Below are positions 30,272 to 42,400 of a stretch of 64,000 bases of DNA, piece after piece. The stretch is from Sphaerolaimus hirsutus (taxonomy: Eukaryota > Nematoda > Chromadorea > Monhysterida > Sphaerolaimidae). Below the pieces are notes generated by a model. The model was not told the DNA's origin. It searched no databases and worked only from the letters and a program-made list of their open reading frames with translations. The position numbers and the translations under genes are program-made. Numbering within the stretch: position 1 is the first letter of the stretch; the number at the start of each line of letters is the position of its first letter. The stretch is taken from contig OZ038459.1 in the NCBI GenBank assembly GCA_964036195.1, forward strand, positions 23,557,206 to 23,621,205, written 5' to 3'.

Positions 30272-30701
30272 TATATTGTTAAGTGCGCTTTAGGTGGGTA
30301 TATGTTTACCAGTCCTTCACTTAGTTGACAGTTTATAAGCGTTTAACTTATCTACAAAAAAATCTTATTAAAAAATATCTACGCGTTATATGGTTTCTAG
30401 TTGACGGCTTTTTTGTCAATTTGGGTGGAGCTAGTCAAGCTGTTTCAAGTTGACCGCTACTCAACTGTCATCGCCGCAAAAAATACATTCTCACAATCGT
30501 AGTCACACAAATTTTGCCGGGCAATTATTTACGTATTTCAAAGCATTTTTGTGTTTTTTTTATAATTGTGTTTCAGTTTGAACTCAATGATAATTTAGAA
30601 ATCAAAAATTTTATTTCATCTAAGAATGTATCGGGTATAATATCACTTGAACGAAATTGAGCCTTTTTAAAATAAATAAATGTGCCATGTGTAGTGGTAG
30701 G

Positions 30702-31204
30702 CAGAGTTGTACAAATACTGGTATTTTTGGAAAACGTAAACGTAAACCTAAATACCTTTTCTAAATTGCGAGTATCAATACTGAAAACGTAAAATACTTC
30801 TAAAATACCCGGGTAAACGTAAAAAAACGTAAACGTAAAAATTTCTTTGAAGTGCACCACCCATGATCAAGTGCATTGAAAAGCACTTTTGTTTTTCCTA
30901 TTTCAACCATTTCTCTGTTAATACGATCACATTCTTGCTTACCTATGTTATTTATCATACAATTGAGACGATAATTGGCCAAAAACATAAATTGTATGTA
31001 TTGTATCAGAAAAAAGTTCAAAAATGCACTGTTGTTGTGCATTTTCCATATGATTTTTACGTTTTCTCTGGTACCCGGGTAATTGTGCCAGGAAAACGTA
31101 ACAAAACGTAATGGTATTTTTGGAAAACGTAAATGTAAACGTAAATATAAATACCTAAATAACCGGGTATTTCGGGTAAACGTAAATACGTTTTTCCAAC
31201 TCTG
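30702..31204. mobile_element. hAT-type element, CAGAGTTG ends, ACGTAAACGTAAA words
   Basis: Starts CAGAGTTGTACAAATACTGG and ends ACGTTTTTCCAACTCTG, flanked by perfect 8-bp duplications GTGGTAGG. Words GGAAAACGTAAACGTAAA and their inverses occupy both ends; the middle (30850-31060) is unique and AT-rich. The first 230 bases of the window and several other blocks are fragments of this family. Confidence 0.85.
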
Positions 31205-31212
31205 GTGGTAGG

Positions 31213-31369
31213 TAGGGTTCAAACGGGATTGACTTTTCGGGATCGGGATCGGGATTCGCTTTTTGAGATTTCGGGATCGGGATTGGGGTTTCGGGATCGG
31301 GATCGGGACTGCTAAATCCCGGAATTTCACGGGATCCGGGATCGGGATCGGGATCCCGTTTGAACCCTA
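31213..31369. mobile_element. Short hAT-type CCCGAT MITE inserted directly beside its neighbour
   Basis: Starts TAGGGTTCAAACGGGATT, ends CCCGTTTGAACCCTA; the flanking 8-bp duplication is again GTGGTAGG, so three GTGGTAGG copies bracket two adjacent elements (30694, 31205, 31370). Confidence 0.88.
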
Positions 31370-31377
31370 GTGGTAGG

Positions 31378-32110
31378 TAAACTCCATGACGCCTACGAGA
31401 AATCGCGCTCAAGGCGCCACAGAACACTGGCGCCAGCGGCATGAAACCATGGCAACACAACTAGTGTGAATAGTGATGGAAAAGTGCCAAAAATGGTGCC
31501 AAGCCTCAAGAAGTACCACAAAAATGTGATGGTTGATTGAATTTTTGACTCTGATTCAGTCTTTTATGAAATACTGTTGTGCAAAGCGTTTTTTTCTCAG
31601 TAAAATATTGTTTGTCAAGAGTTCATATTGGTTTCTCCACTTCTGATTGTGCCTTTGGCTGGTGAACATTACCATTATTATCGCTTATCATCGATGAATT
31701 ATTTAAATAATATTGAAGACAGATGATGTTTTGAAACTTTCAAAAAAAACCCTGTAATTCGATCTTCTTGGAATGTCAATAGGGATTCTTCTAGGTAATA
31801 CTAAATAGGTTCGTCTATTGACAAACTAAATATAAGATTTTCAATTTTGATTGACATCCATATTCCCTTATTTTGACATGCACATTTCTTGGGTGGCGCC
31901 ATGGCGCTTGGCGCTTTTTTTTGTGGCGCCAGCCCTTTGCGTTTGGCGCACCGTTTCCAAATAACGCCTAAGCACCGTTTGGCGCCGTTTTTTCTGGCGC
32001 TGTTCCAATACTATCCTTCACGCAATTTGTTTCTAGGCCTTAGTGTTAATACCGTTCAAACGCATGTGTGGTGGATTTTTCGCATTTACAATCTGCTCGC
32101 TGAATATTTA
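31378..32110. other. Non-coding stretch with scattered GGCGCC words
   Basis: 31390-31490 and 31890-32000 are rich in ATGGCGC/GGCGCC words like the element at 32119, but no ends or target duplications can be made out. No exon seen. Confidence 0.45.
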
Positions 32111-32118
32111 CTGCGGAG

Positions 32119-32369
32119 TAGTATGTGAAAAGCGCCAGAACTTTGGCGCCAAGCGCCATGGCGCTTTTCCGACTCTTAGCGCCAAGCGCCAATGGCGCCA
32201 GAGCAAAATGGCGCCATGGCGCTTTTTGCTTTGGCGCTAGTGCCAAGCGCCAGCTCCAGGAATTTTGTTCCTGGCGCCGGTCAAAAATAGCGCCAAGCGC
32301 CATAGAAATTTCATAGGCATGGCGCCACAGGAAAATAGCGCCAAGCGCCATGGCGCTTTTACATCACTA
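32119..32369. mobile_element. hAT-type MITE filled with GGCGCCAAGCGCCATGGCGC words
   Basis: Starts TAGTATGTGAAAAGCGCC and ends GCGCTTTTACATCACTA, flanked by perfect 8-bp duplications CTGCGGAG. The body is a dense, imperfect array of the self-complementary words GGCGCC and CCATGG with AAGCGCC spacers. Confidence 0.85.
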
Positions 32370-32377
32370 CTGCGGAG

Positions 32378-33160
32378 TGCACCATGCATCAGTGTGACCT
32401 GGAACGGATCGGGTCTCGTATGAGAACTTGGCCCTCATCACAGTTATCAGTTGCGTATTATACGAATGGGAGTGAAAGCATAAAGTTTGCTCAAAATCGC
32501 TAAAATTAGCTTCACTTTGCCAATTTCCACCTTCATAATCGCTATTTTCGTTTATATACGTGGTTGCAAAGCTAGTGTTCCCCGATTTTATTCATATTTT
32601 TAGTGGATTTCGAAATTTTGGCCGGCTGCCAAGTTCTCATACGGGGACGCTTCTCCTGGAACTTGTTGGTGAAAATGTGGTATGTATCCAATTGAGTACT
32701 CCTTGGAAGTGCGGCAATTTTCGAGGAACGAGTGGCTCATATGCGTCAGGTTGGCTCACGTCCAAATTACCGGTTGCGTATTGTACGAGCGCCGCTGAAC
32801 GGAGTGGAAGCTAAAATTTGAACCATATTGTCAATTTTCACGTTGATAATTGCTATGCTGTAAATATAATCGCTGTTTTGCAAAAATTATTTTGATATCA
32901 TTATAAATACATAGGCTAAAATACGTATATAACCATGTACATAAACGAAAGTAGCGATTTTAAAGATAAAAATTGGCAAAATGTAGCTAATTTTAGATTT
33001 TGAGCACTACGTGCGCTTTCACTCTCGTTCGTATCATACGCAACCGGTAACTTGGACGGGGGCCAACTTACGTGGCCCGATCAGTGTGGACGAAAAACGA
33101 TTAAAAACATAAAAAACCTGAATTCTGCTGGCGGGAGGGTTCTTCTACAAATTTGCAGCG
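32378..33160. other. Non-coding foldback-like sequence
   Basis: Words around 32440-32640 (TTGCGTATTATACGAATGG, AAATTGGCAAAGTG) recur inverted at 32930-33080 (CGTATCATACGCAACCGG), so much of this stretch is an old inverted repeat. No exon recognised before 33161. Confidence 0.45.
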
Positions 33161-33545
33161 ATGTCAGGAGCGAGTTCGACTGGGATTTATTTCAATCAAG
33201 GGGTTAGATTTTCTAATGCAACTTTTACCATTTGAAACCTTTTGTAGAGCTATTCCATCCGGCAGTGTGAACTGACGGGTTTTTGGCACTGTTCCAATTT
33301 CTTTCGCAATATTTATTCACACTTTCAGCCCGATCGCGGCGCATTCGCTCACGAGCCGCCGTCAAATTCAGTCGACCAAATTTACGAAATTCTAAACGGA
33401 GTTTTTTCGTGCGCCGAGATTCAAAATCGCCTGCGGCAGTTCAAATTGCAGAATGAAAATTTGAGTCACGATGATGTTCAAGTTTCCGTGGTCAGTCAAT
33501 TGCTCGCTGAGAAACAGTGCAGGGAGGCTGGAAGTACCTCAGGTG
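33161..33545 (+). CDS. Partial duplicate of RNF216-like exons 1-2, open and with intact splice sites
   Basis: 33161-33202 (MSGASSTGIYFNQG) and 33329-33545 (CUE-like, ILNGVFSCAEIQNRLRQ) correspond to exons 1 and 2 at 9061 and 9234. The intron between is also related. There is no stop or frameshift in either exon; the start codon, donor GTTAGA, acceptor TTTCAG and donor GTGAGT are all retained. No copy of exon 3 (CUE) follows before 36 kb, so on this evidence it is a gene fragment; it could be the 5' end of a longer paralogue only if the remaining exons lie elsewhere. Many differences are amino-acid changing. Confidence 0.7.
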
Positions 33546-33663
33546 GTGAGTGCCTTTTTAAAAGTATTTTCTCCTGTTCTAATGTTATTGACTGCCGTCA
33601 AATGTGCACGCACTACACGCACTAGTTGACGATGACACCAAATGTCAACTGGTTCCGTCCCAT

Positions 33664-34103
33664 TAGGGTTCAAACGGGATCCCGATTCCGATCCCGGATC
33701 CCGTGAAATTCCGTGATTTAGCAGTCCCGATCCCGATCCCGAAACTTTTCAAATCCCGATCCCGATCCCGAGAAACTCCAAAGTCCGGGATCCCGATCCC
33801 GGAAAAATGAGTGGAAATTATCAAAAGTGAAAAAACGATGTTTTTGCATGCAAAAATGTGAACGCAAACCCCCAGCGTTCATTTTATGCCACGTTTCTGG
33901 CATCCAACAGTGTTTTTAGACCTTTATGAACAACTGTGGATGCCAAAACATTGGCCAAAAGCTCTATCCCAAGACCCCAATCCCGATCCCAAAAAAATGC
34001 CAATCCCGATCCCGTGACCCCAATCCCGGCCAATCCCGATCCCGATCCCGAAATCTCAAAAAACCAATCCCGTTCCCGAAAGGTCAATCCCGTTTGAACC
34101 CTA
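33664..34103. mobile_element. hAT-type MITE with CCCGAT array
   Basis: Starts TAGGGTTCAAACGGGATC, ends CCCGTTTGAACCCTA, flanked by perfect 8-bp duplications CGTCCCAT. Closely related to 12342-12890 but with shorter arrays. Confidence 0.88.
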
Positions 34104-34174
34104 CGTCCCATCCCAATTCAAAGCTTGCTCTCGAGTAACACTACGCATTATACTATAATACACAAATATATATA

Positions 34175-34511
34175 CCGTATATCCTTGAATAAGACCCCAG
34201 GGGAGTTATTATTTCGTCAGAAGTTTTGGAGGGGGGAGTTATTCAAGGGGAGGAGTTATTTTGTCCTTGGAACTTTCACTTTATTTATTGTATGAATGCA
34301 TTGCATCAACTCATGTAATCCAGGTACTGAACAGTTAAACAACAACCAAAACAAGGTATTCATGTTAAAATTTGCATTTATCGGCATCTGAATTATTCAA
34401 ATACATGTTGTGGGTACACATACCAAATACACGAAGGGGGGAGTTATTTTTTCCTCACCTGGCCAACAGGGGGAGTTATTCAAGGGGGAGGACTTATTCA
34501 AGGATGTACGG
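34175..34511. mobile_element. CCGTATATCCTTGAATAA MITE
   Basis: CCGTATATCCTTGAATAAG and TTATTCAAGGATGTACGG, flanked by TA. Same subfamily as intron 3 (10373-10774). Confidence 0.72.
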
Positions 34512-35324
34512 TATGTACACTACCGTGCAGAATAGTTGGGACTTTTCACCATAGAGAAATGGGGGGCTGCGGGTCCATCACACCTTTGAAGCTTTCCACT
34601 CCATTGATCCTTGCTAATTTTGCCACTGTTCGAGTATGTCGGGGTTTGAGGTTCGAGCTATTAAAAAAATTTTTGTTTGCTCGAGTAATCCCCCATGCCC
34701 AAGATAAGGGGGGTCTATAAAAAAGGTGTTCAAAAAATAAAAAATGGCTAATCTGCATGATTGAATTTGAAGCTCAATAACTTGATTAAATATTTTTGCG
34801 TTTGAACGTCGTTTGTCAACTCGTCAGCAAGCTTTTCGTTGGGGTGGGAACCAGTTGCCATTTGATGTATACTGTAGTTCACTGTATTCTTATTTAATGC
34901 AAAAAGGTAAATATTTAAAATAAATGCCCGAAAATCTGTATCGAAGTGTCTATAGGGTGGCGCACGTCAGGCGCACGGTTTCGATTGGCTCCCAACATGT
35001 CAATTTTGATTGAAAACTGCTCAAATTTGGTATGGGGGTAGATAAATGTACCCCATTTGTTGTGTTAAGTGCACGGTTCCACATCACAAAAATTCATGTC
35101 GGAACGTGAAGCAAAGTTTAATACATGTTTGAATGTGGCGCATGTCAGGCAATCGTCTACCATAACACCATTTATTCATAAAAATAGTCCAAATTTAGCA
35201 TGACAATAGATAAATGTACCCTATTTAGTATGTTAAGCGCACACATAAATATCACTAAATTTTCACATCTATCACATCGTATGCAAAACAACTCCACAGG
35301 ACCATCTACAATGGGACACATTTA

Positions 35325-35543
35325 GGGTTGGGACGATATATCGTATCGAATACCGGATATCGGATATCGACTATTTTTTCATATCGAATATCGGATATCG
35401 ACTATTTTTTCATATCGAATATCGGATATCGACTATTTTTTCATATCGAATATCGAATATCGATATCGAAAATTTTGAAAAAATATCGAATATCGATATC
35501 GAATATCGACCATTTTTTCTCTCGATATTTTCGATATTCTATA
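35325..35543. mobile_element. Truncated hAT-type element with CGATATCG words
   Basis: Left end TAGGGTTGGGACGATATATC, then tandem copies of ATCGAATATCGGATATCG and CTATTTTTTCATATCGA. No right TIR is visible. Related to 17113-17282. Confidence 0.6.
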
Positions 35544-36448
35544 CTCCCTGGGCCTGACTTCAAATAAGCCAGGAATGGCACATTTACAATTTTGGATGTT
35601 TCTGGACACATGTTTTTGGACACATGTTTCTGGATGTCAGCGCCAAGCGCCAATGGCGCCACAGGGTAATGGCGCCAAGCGCCAATAGCGCCAGCGCCAA
35701 AATTTTTTTCAATTCGTTTGTAGAATAATGACTACATAACTGCGACGTACTGCTGATGTTGATGTAGTCGATTTAACTTTGGCCATTAAAGTTCAATCCA
35801 CCAAGTAAAAAGGGTAACTATTCAGGAAGGGTATTCAGTGATTAGAAAACAAAAATTCATATTTCATACTACAGGAGCATATCACAGCTTATTATTTCAT
35901 GGTAGAATGCAGAAATCAGAGTTGTTATAAGTATACTGGTATTTAAAAAAGTGTAAAAGCAAACATATACGTTTTCTGTACTCGCGTACTTTAAAAAGTA
36001 CATGGTCCGGCTGAAAAGTCCCCGGGCAGTGCTCGCCATTCGCGCTACGGGTAAGCTACGGTCATAAAATTTTAACACGTTTATATATCAGGTGTTTTAA
36101 GTTACCATCCAAAATTTCACCCCTCTAGCTCCACCCACTGCGGAACTGTGGGGGTTTCAATTTCAGTCGTTTTGTACTGATGTACAAATGGTGCTCTAGT
36201 TCAATGCTGCTTTAAGTTGTGATCATGAGCTCCTGTTTTGTCAATGTGTTTTGCCACGAGGTAGTAGTAAAGTGACAATTCTTGGTGTTTGCGTGAATAA
36301 CTAGAGAACGAGTGGAACTATCGCGGCCATGATTTGGGGGATCATTTCCTATTTAGTTGTTAACATTGACCTAAAATTTGCATTATAGTCTTCTTTCACT
36401 AGTTTAATCGTGAAAATCGGGCCTGAAATGGCCGAGTTGTTGCTTATT
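35544..36448. other. Non-coding stretch; GGCGCC fragment and a possible mariner remnant
   Basis: 35635-35700 is GGCGCC-rich. 35918-36000 is a CAGAGTTG-family fragment. 36003-36450 starts TGGTCCGGCTGAAAAGTCCC, a terminus reminiscent of mariner elements, but I can read no transposase frame, so this is only a suggestion. Confidence 0.35.
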
Positions 36449-39400
36449 TTAAAAAATGCTGCTTTTGTGCTCAATTGAGAGAACGTGGTGCGGCTTATGC
36501 TCGTTTGGGCACAATATATAGGTTGCTTTTAAAACACAGCTTTGTGCTTTATTTATATTTATGTTTCTCATTTAATAAGTTGCCGATGGACATAAATATC
36601 ACACTTTGAAAGATTTAACAGTTTATAAACACTATACCATATTTCCTTGAATAACTCTGTTGGCAATAAATGTTTCATAATACGTAGACAAAGTAAGTAT
36701 TCCTTATTTATTCAGTCATTTATTCATGAAGAACGATTAAATACTAGTAAAGTACATTTTCCTGGAAAAAAAGTAAAGGTCACTATTGTTGAGATATTTC
36801 TACAGAATTATCACTCAAAATCACTAATTTAGTCTCATTTCTGTCAATTTTCGCGTCCAAATTCACTAGTTCATGTGTTTCTGCCTATTTTCAGCTTTAC
36901 TTGACATTTGCAGAAAATGCCATCTTTCCCAATTTGAAGTGAATGATTTATATTATGTTTCTCAACCAGGGTTAGTTTTAGTAAAATTCTTTTTACTAAA
37001 ATTGTATTTTTAAAAAATTAAAATTGTATTTTATTTTTATTTTATTCTTCAATTTTCCATTTTATTTTTATTTTATTCTTCAATTTTTCATTTTATTTTC
37101 ATTTTATTTTAATTTTTTATTTTAGTTTGTGACCAGTATTGATTTAAGTAAAATTCTTTTTACTAAAATTGTATTTTATTTTTATTAAAATAGTATTTTT
37201 TTTTATTTTATTCTTCAATTTTACATTTTATTTTTATTTTATTTGTTAATTTTCTATTTTATTTTTATTTTATTTTTATTTTTTTCTGAGATTTTGCCAA
37301 CCCTGTTCTCAACATTTTTAGCCACTTCATTACATGTTACACGCGAAATGTGAGAGTGCACAAAATGTGACACTTCCAAATTCATACTTCAACTGTTTTA
37401 TTTGTTGCTTATTTTCAGCTATTCTTGACATTTGCACAAAATGCTTATTTTTACACTTTGATGACCTATGACTCGCTTACAGTATGTATTAAAAGTGAAT
37501 TTGTGAAGTTAAGTGAATTAGTGAAGTTAATTAAATGTGAGTGAGCAAAATTGTAAATGTGAGAGTGAGCAAAATTGTAAATGTGAGAGTGCGCGAAGCT
37601 GCAAATGTGAGAGTGCGCGAAACTGCAAATGTGAGAGTGCGCGAAACTGCAAATGTGAGAGTGAGCAAAATGGTAAATGTGAGAGTGAGCAAAATTGTAA
37701 ATGTGAGAGTGAGCAAAATTGTAAATGTGAGAGTGAGCAAAATTGTAAATGTGAGAGTGCGCGAAGCTGCAAATGTGAGAGTTCGCGAAACTGCAAATGT
37801 GAGAGTGAGCAAAATGGTAAATGTGAGAGTGAGCAAAATGGTAAATGTGAGAGTGAGCAAAATGGTAAATGTGAGAGTGAGCAAAATTGTAAATGTGAGA
37901 GAGAGTGATCAAAATAGAAAGTGTAAATTGTAAATGTGAGAGTGCGCGAAGCTGCAAATGTGAGAGTTCGCGAAACTGCAAATGTGAGAGTGAGCAAAAT
38001 GGTAAATGTGAGAGTGAGCAAAATGGTAAATGTGAGAGTGAGCAAAATTGTAAATGTGAGAGAGAGTGATCAAAATAGAAAGTGTAAATTGTAAATGTGA
38101 GAGTGCGCGAAGCTGCAAATGTGAGAGTGCGCGAAACTGCAAATGTGAGAGTGAGCAAAATGGTAAATGTGAGAGTGAGCAAAATTGTAAATGTGAGAGT
38201 GCGCGAAGCTGCAAATGTGAGAGTGAGCAAAATGGTAAATGTGAGAGTGAGCAAAATTGTAAATGTGAGAGTGCGCGAAGCTGCAAATGTGAGAGTGAGC
38301 AAAATGGTAAATGTGAGAGTGAGCAAAATTGTAAATGTGAGAGTGCGCAAAGCTGCAAATGTGAGAGTGCGCAAAACTGCAAATGTGCAAAGTTGACATT
38401 GACACCAAATGTCAACTGGTGCCGATCCCGATTCAAAGCTTGCTGACGAGTGGACAAACGACATTCAAACGCAATCTTTGAATTTGGAACGGAACCAGTT
38501 GACATTTGGTGTCAATGTCAACTAGCGTGTGTAGGGCCATAGCTCCCCGCACTGGATTCACAGGTAGATGGTGTTCCTGGATTGGATGTGCCGGCGGCAC
38601 ACGTGGCAGACGTGCATGCGCCGGGCACATGTGAATTAGTGAAGTTAATTAAATGTGAGAGTGCGCGAAGCTACAAATGTGAGAGTGAGCAAAATGGTAA
38701 ATGTGAGAGTGAGCAAAATGGTAAATGTGAGAGTGAGCAAAATTGTAAATGTGAGAGAGAGTGATCAAAATAGAAAGTGTAAATTGTAAATGTGAGAGTG
38801 CGCGAAGCTGCAAATGTGAGAGTGCGCGAAACTGCAAATGTGAGAGTGAGCAAAATGGTAAATGTGAGAGTGAGCAAAATTTTAAATGTGAGAGTGCGCG
38901 AAGCTGCAAATGTGAGAGTGCGCGAAACTGCAAATGTGAGAGTGAGCAAAATTGTAAATGTGAGAGTGCGCGAAGCTGCAAATGTGAGAGTGCGCGAAAC
39001 TGCAAATGTGAGAGTGAGCAAAATGGTAAATGTGAGAGTGAGCAAAATTGTAAATGTGAGAGTGCGCGAAGCTGCAAATGTGAGAGTGAGCAAAATGGTA
39101 AATGTGAGAGTGAGCAAAATTGTAAATGTGAGAGTGCGCGAAGCTGCAAATGTGAGAGTGAGCAAAATGGTAAATGTGAGAGTGAGCAAAATTGTAAATG
39201 TGAGAGTGCGCAAAGCTGCAAATGTGAGAGTGCGCAAAACTGCAAATGTGCAAAGTTGACATTGACACCAAATGTCAACTGGTGCCGATCCCGATTCAAA
39301 GCTTGCTGACGAGTGGACAAACGACATTCAAACGCAATCTTTGAATTTGGAACGGAACCAGTTGACATTTGGTGTCAATGTCAACTAGCGTGTGTAGGGC

Positions 39401-42400
39401 CATAGCTCCCCGCACTGGATTCACAGGTAGATGGTGTTCCTGGATTGGATGTGCCGGCGGCACACGTGGCAGACGTGCATGCGCCGGGCACATGTGAATT
39501 AGTGAAGTTAATTAAATGTGAGAGTGCGCGAAGCTACAAATGTGAGAGTGAGCAAAATGGTAAATGTGAGAGTGAGCAAAATGGTAAATGTGAGAGTGAG
39601 CAAAATTGTAAATGTGAGAGAGAGTGATCAAAATAGAAAGTGTAAATTGTAAATGTGAGAGTGCGCGAAGCTGCAAATGTGAGAGTTCGCGAAACTGCAA
39701 ATGTGAGAGTGAGCAAAATGGTAAATGTGAGAGTGAGCAAAATGGTAAATGTGAGAGTGAGCAAAATTGTAAATGTGAGAGAGAGTGATCAAAATAGAAA
39801 GTGTAAATTGTAAATGTGAGAGTGCGCGAAGCTGCAAATGTGAGAGTGCGCGAAACTGCAAATGTGAGAGTGAGCAAAATGGTAAATGTGAGAGTGAGCA
39901 AAATGGTAAATGTGAGAGTGAGCAAAATTGTAAATGTGAGAGAGAGTGATCAAAATAGAAAGTGTAAATTGTAAATGTGAGAGTGCGCGAAGCTGCAAAT
40001 GTGAGAGTGCGCGAAACTGCAAATGTGAGAGTGAGCAAAATGGTAAATGTGAGAGTGAGCAAAATTTTAAATGTGAGAGTGCGCGAAGCTGCAAATGTGA
40101 GAGTGCGCGAAACTGCAAATGTGAGAGTGAGCAAAATTGTAAATGTGAGAGTGCGCGAAGCTGCAAATGTGAGAGTGCGCGAAACTGCAAATGTGAGAGT
40201 GAGCAAAATGGTAAATGTGAGAGTGAGCAAAATTGTAAATGTGAGAGTGCGCGAAGCTGCAAATGTGAGAGTGAGCAAAATGGTAAATGTGAGAGTGAGC
40301 AAAATTGTAAATGTGAGAGTGCGCGAAGCTGCAAATGTGAGAGTGAGCAAAATGGTAAATGTGAGAGTGAGCAAAATTGTAAATGTGAGAGTGCGCAAAG
40401 CTGCAAATGTGAGAGTGCGCAAAACTGCAAATGTGCAAAGTTGACATTGACACCAAATGTCAACTGGTGCCGATCCCGATTCAAAGCTTGCTGACGAGTG
40501 GACAAACGACATTCAAACGCAATCTTTGAATTTGGAACGGAACCAGTTGACATTTGGTGTCAATGTCAACTAGCGTGTGTAGGGCCATAGCTCCCCGCAC
40601 TGGATTCACAGGTAGATGGTGTTCCTGGATTGGATGTGCCGGCGGCACACGTGGCAGACGTGCATGCGCCGGGCACATGTGAATTAGTGAAGTTAATTAA
40701 ATGTGAGAGTGCGCGAAGCTACAAATGTGAGAGTGAGCAAAATGGTAAATGTGAGAGTGAGCAAAATGGTAAATGTGAGAGTGAGCAAAATTGTAAATGT
40801 GAGAGAGAGTGATCAAAATAGAAAGTGTAAATTGTAAATGTGAGAGTGCGCGAAGCTGCAAATGTGAGAGTGCGCGAAACTGCAAATGTGAGAGTGAGCA
40901 AAATGGTAAATGTGAGAGTGAGCAAAATTTTAAATGTGAGAGTGCGCGAAGCTGCAAATGTGAGAGTGCGCGAAACTGCAAATGTGAGAGTGAGCAAAAT
41001 TGTAAATGTGAGAGTGCGCGAAGCTGCAAATGTGAGAGTGCGCGAAACTGCAAATGTGAGAGTGAGCAAAATTGTAAATGTGAGAGTGCGCGAAGCTGCA
41101 AATGTGAGAGTGCGCGAAACTGCAAATGTGAGAGTGAGCAAAATGGTAAATGTGAGAGTGAGCAAAATTGTTTTAAAAAATGCTGCTTTTGTGCTCAATT
41201 GAGAGAACGTGGTGCGGCTTATGCTCGTTTGGGCACAATATATAGGTTGCTTTTAAAACACAGCTTTGTGCTTTATTTATATTTATGTTTCTCATTTAAT
41301 AAGTTGCCGATGGACATAAATATCACACTTTGAAAGATTTAACAGTTTATAAACACTATACCATATTTCCTTGAATAACTCTGTTGGCAATAAATGTTTC
41401 ATAATACGTAGACAAAGTAAGTATTCCTTATTTATTCAGTCATTTATTCATGAAGAACGATTAAATACTAGTAAAGTACATTTTCCTGGAAAAAAAGTAA
41501 AGGTCACTATTGTTGAGATATTTCTACAGAATTATCACTCAAAATCACTAATTTAGTCTCATTTCTGTCAATTTTCGCGTCCAAATTCACTAGTTCATGT
41601 GTTTCTGCCTATTTTCAGCTTTACTTGACATTTGCAGAAAATGCCATCTTTCCCAATTTGAAGTGAATGATTTATATTATGTTTCTCAACCAGGGTTAGT
41701 TTTAGTAAAATTCTTTTTACTAAAATTGTATTTTTAAAAAATTAAAATTGTATTTTATTTTTATTTTATTCTTCAATTTTCCATTTTATTTTTATTTTAT
41801 TCTTCAATTTTTCATTTTATTTTCATTTTATTTTAATTTTTTATTTTAGTTTGTGACCAGTATTGATTTAAGTAAAATTCTTTTTACTAAAATTGTATTT
41901 TATTTTTATTAAAATAGTATTTTTTTTTATTTTATTCTTCAATTTTACATTTTATTTTTATTTTATTTGTTAATTTTCTATTTTATTTTTATTTTATTTT
42001 TATTTTTTTCTGAGATTTTGCCAACCCTGTTCTCAACATTTTTAGCCACTTCATTACATGTTACACGCGAAATGTGAGAGTGCACAAAATGTGACACTTC
42101 CAAATTCATACTTCAACTGTTTTATTTGTTGCTTATTTTCAGCTATTCTTGACATTTGCACAAAATGCTTATTTTTACACTTTGATGACCTATGACTCGC
42201 TTACAGTATGTATTAAAAGTGAATTTGTGAAGTTAAGTGAATTAGTGAAGTTAATTAAATGTGAGTGAGCAAAATTGTAAATGTGAGAGTGAGCAAAATT
42301 GTAAATGTGAGAGTGCGCGAAGCTGCAAATGTGAGAGTGCGCGAAACTGCAAATGTGAGAGTGCGCGAAACTGCAAATGTGAGAGTGAGCAAAATGGTAA

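Larger units (their letters stand above)
33616..34866. mobile_element. TTGACA-type MITE interrupted by two other elements
   Basis: Left part CACTAGTTGACGATGACACC, right part GCAAGCTTTTCGTTGGGG and GGGAACCAGTTGCCATTTG. Like intron 2 of the main gene it follows exon 2 of the duplicate, so it may have been carried along. It is interrupted by 33664-34103 and 34175-34511. Confidence 0.55.

Noticed and set aside
36003..36450. Possible mariner transposon (TGGTCCGGCTGAAAAGTCCC terminus)
   Set aside because: No opposite TIR and no transposase frame could be read; kept only as a remark.
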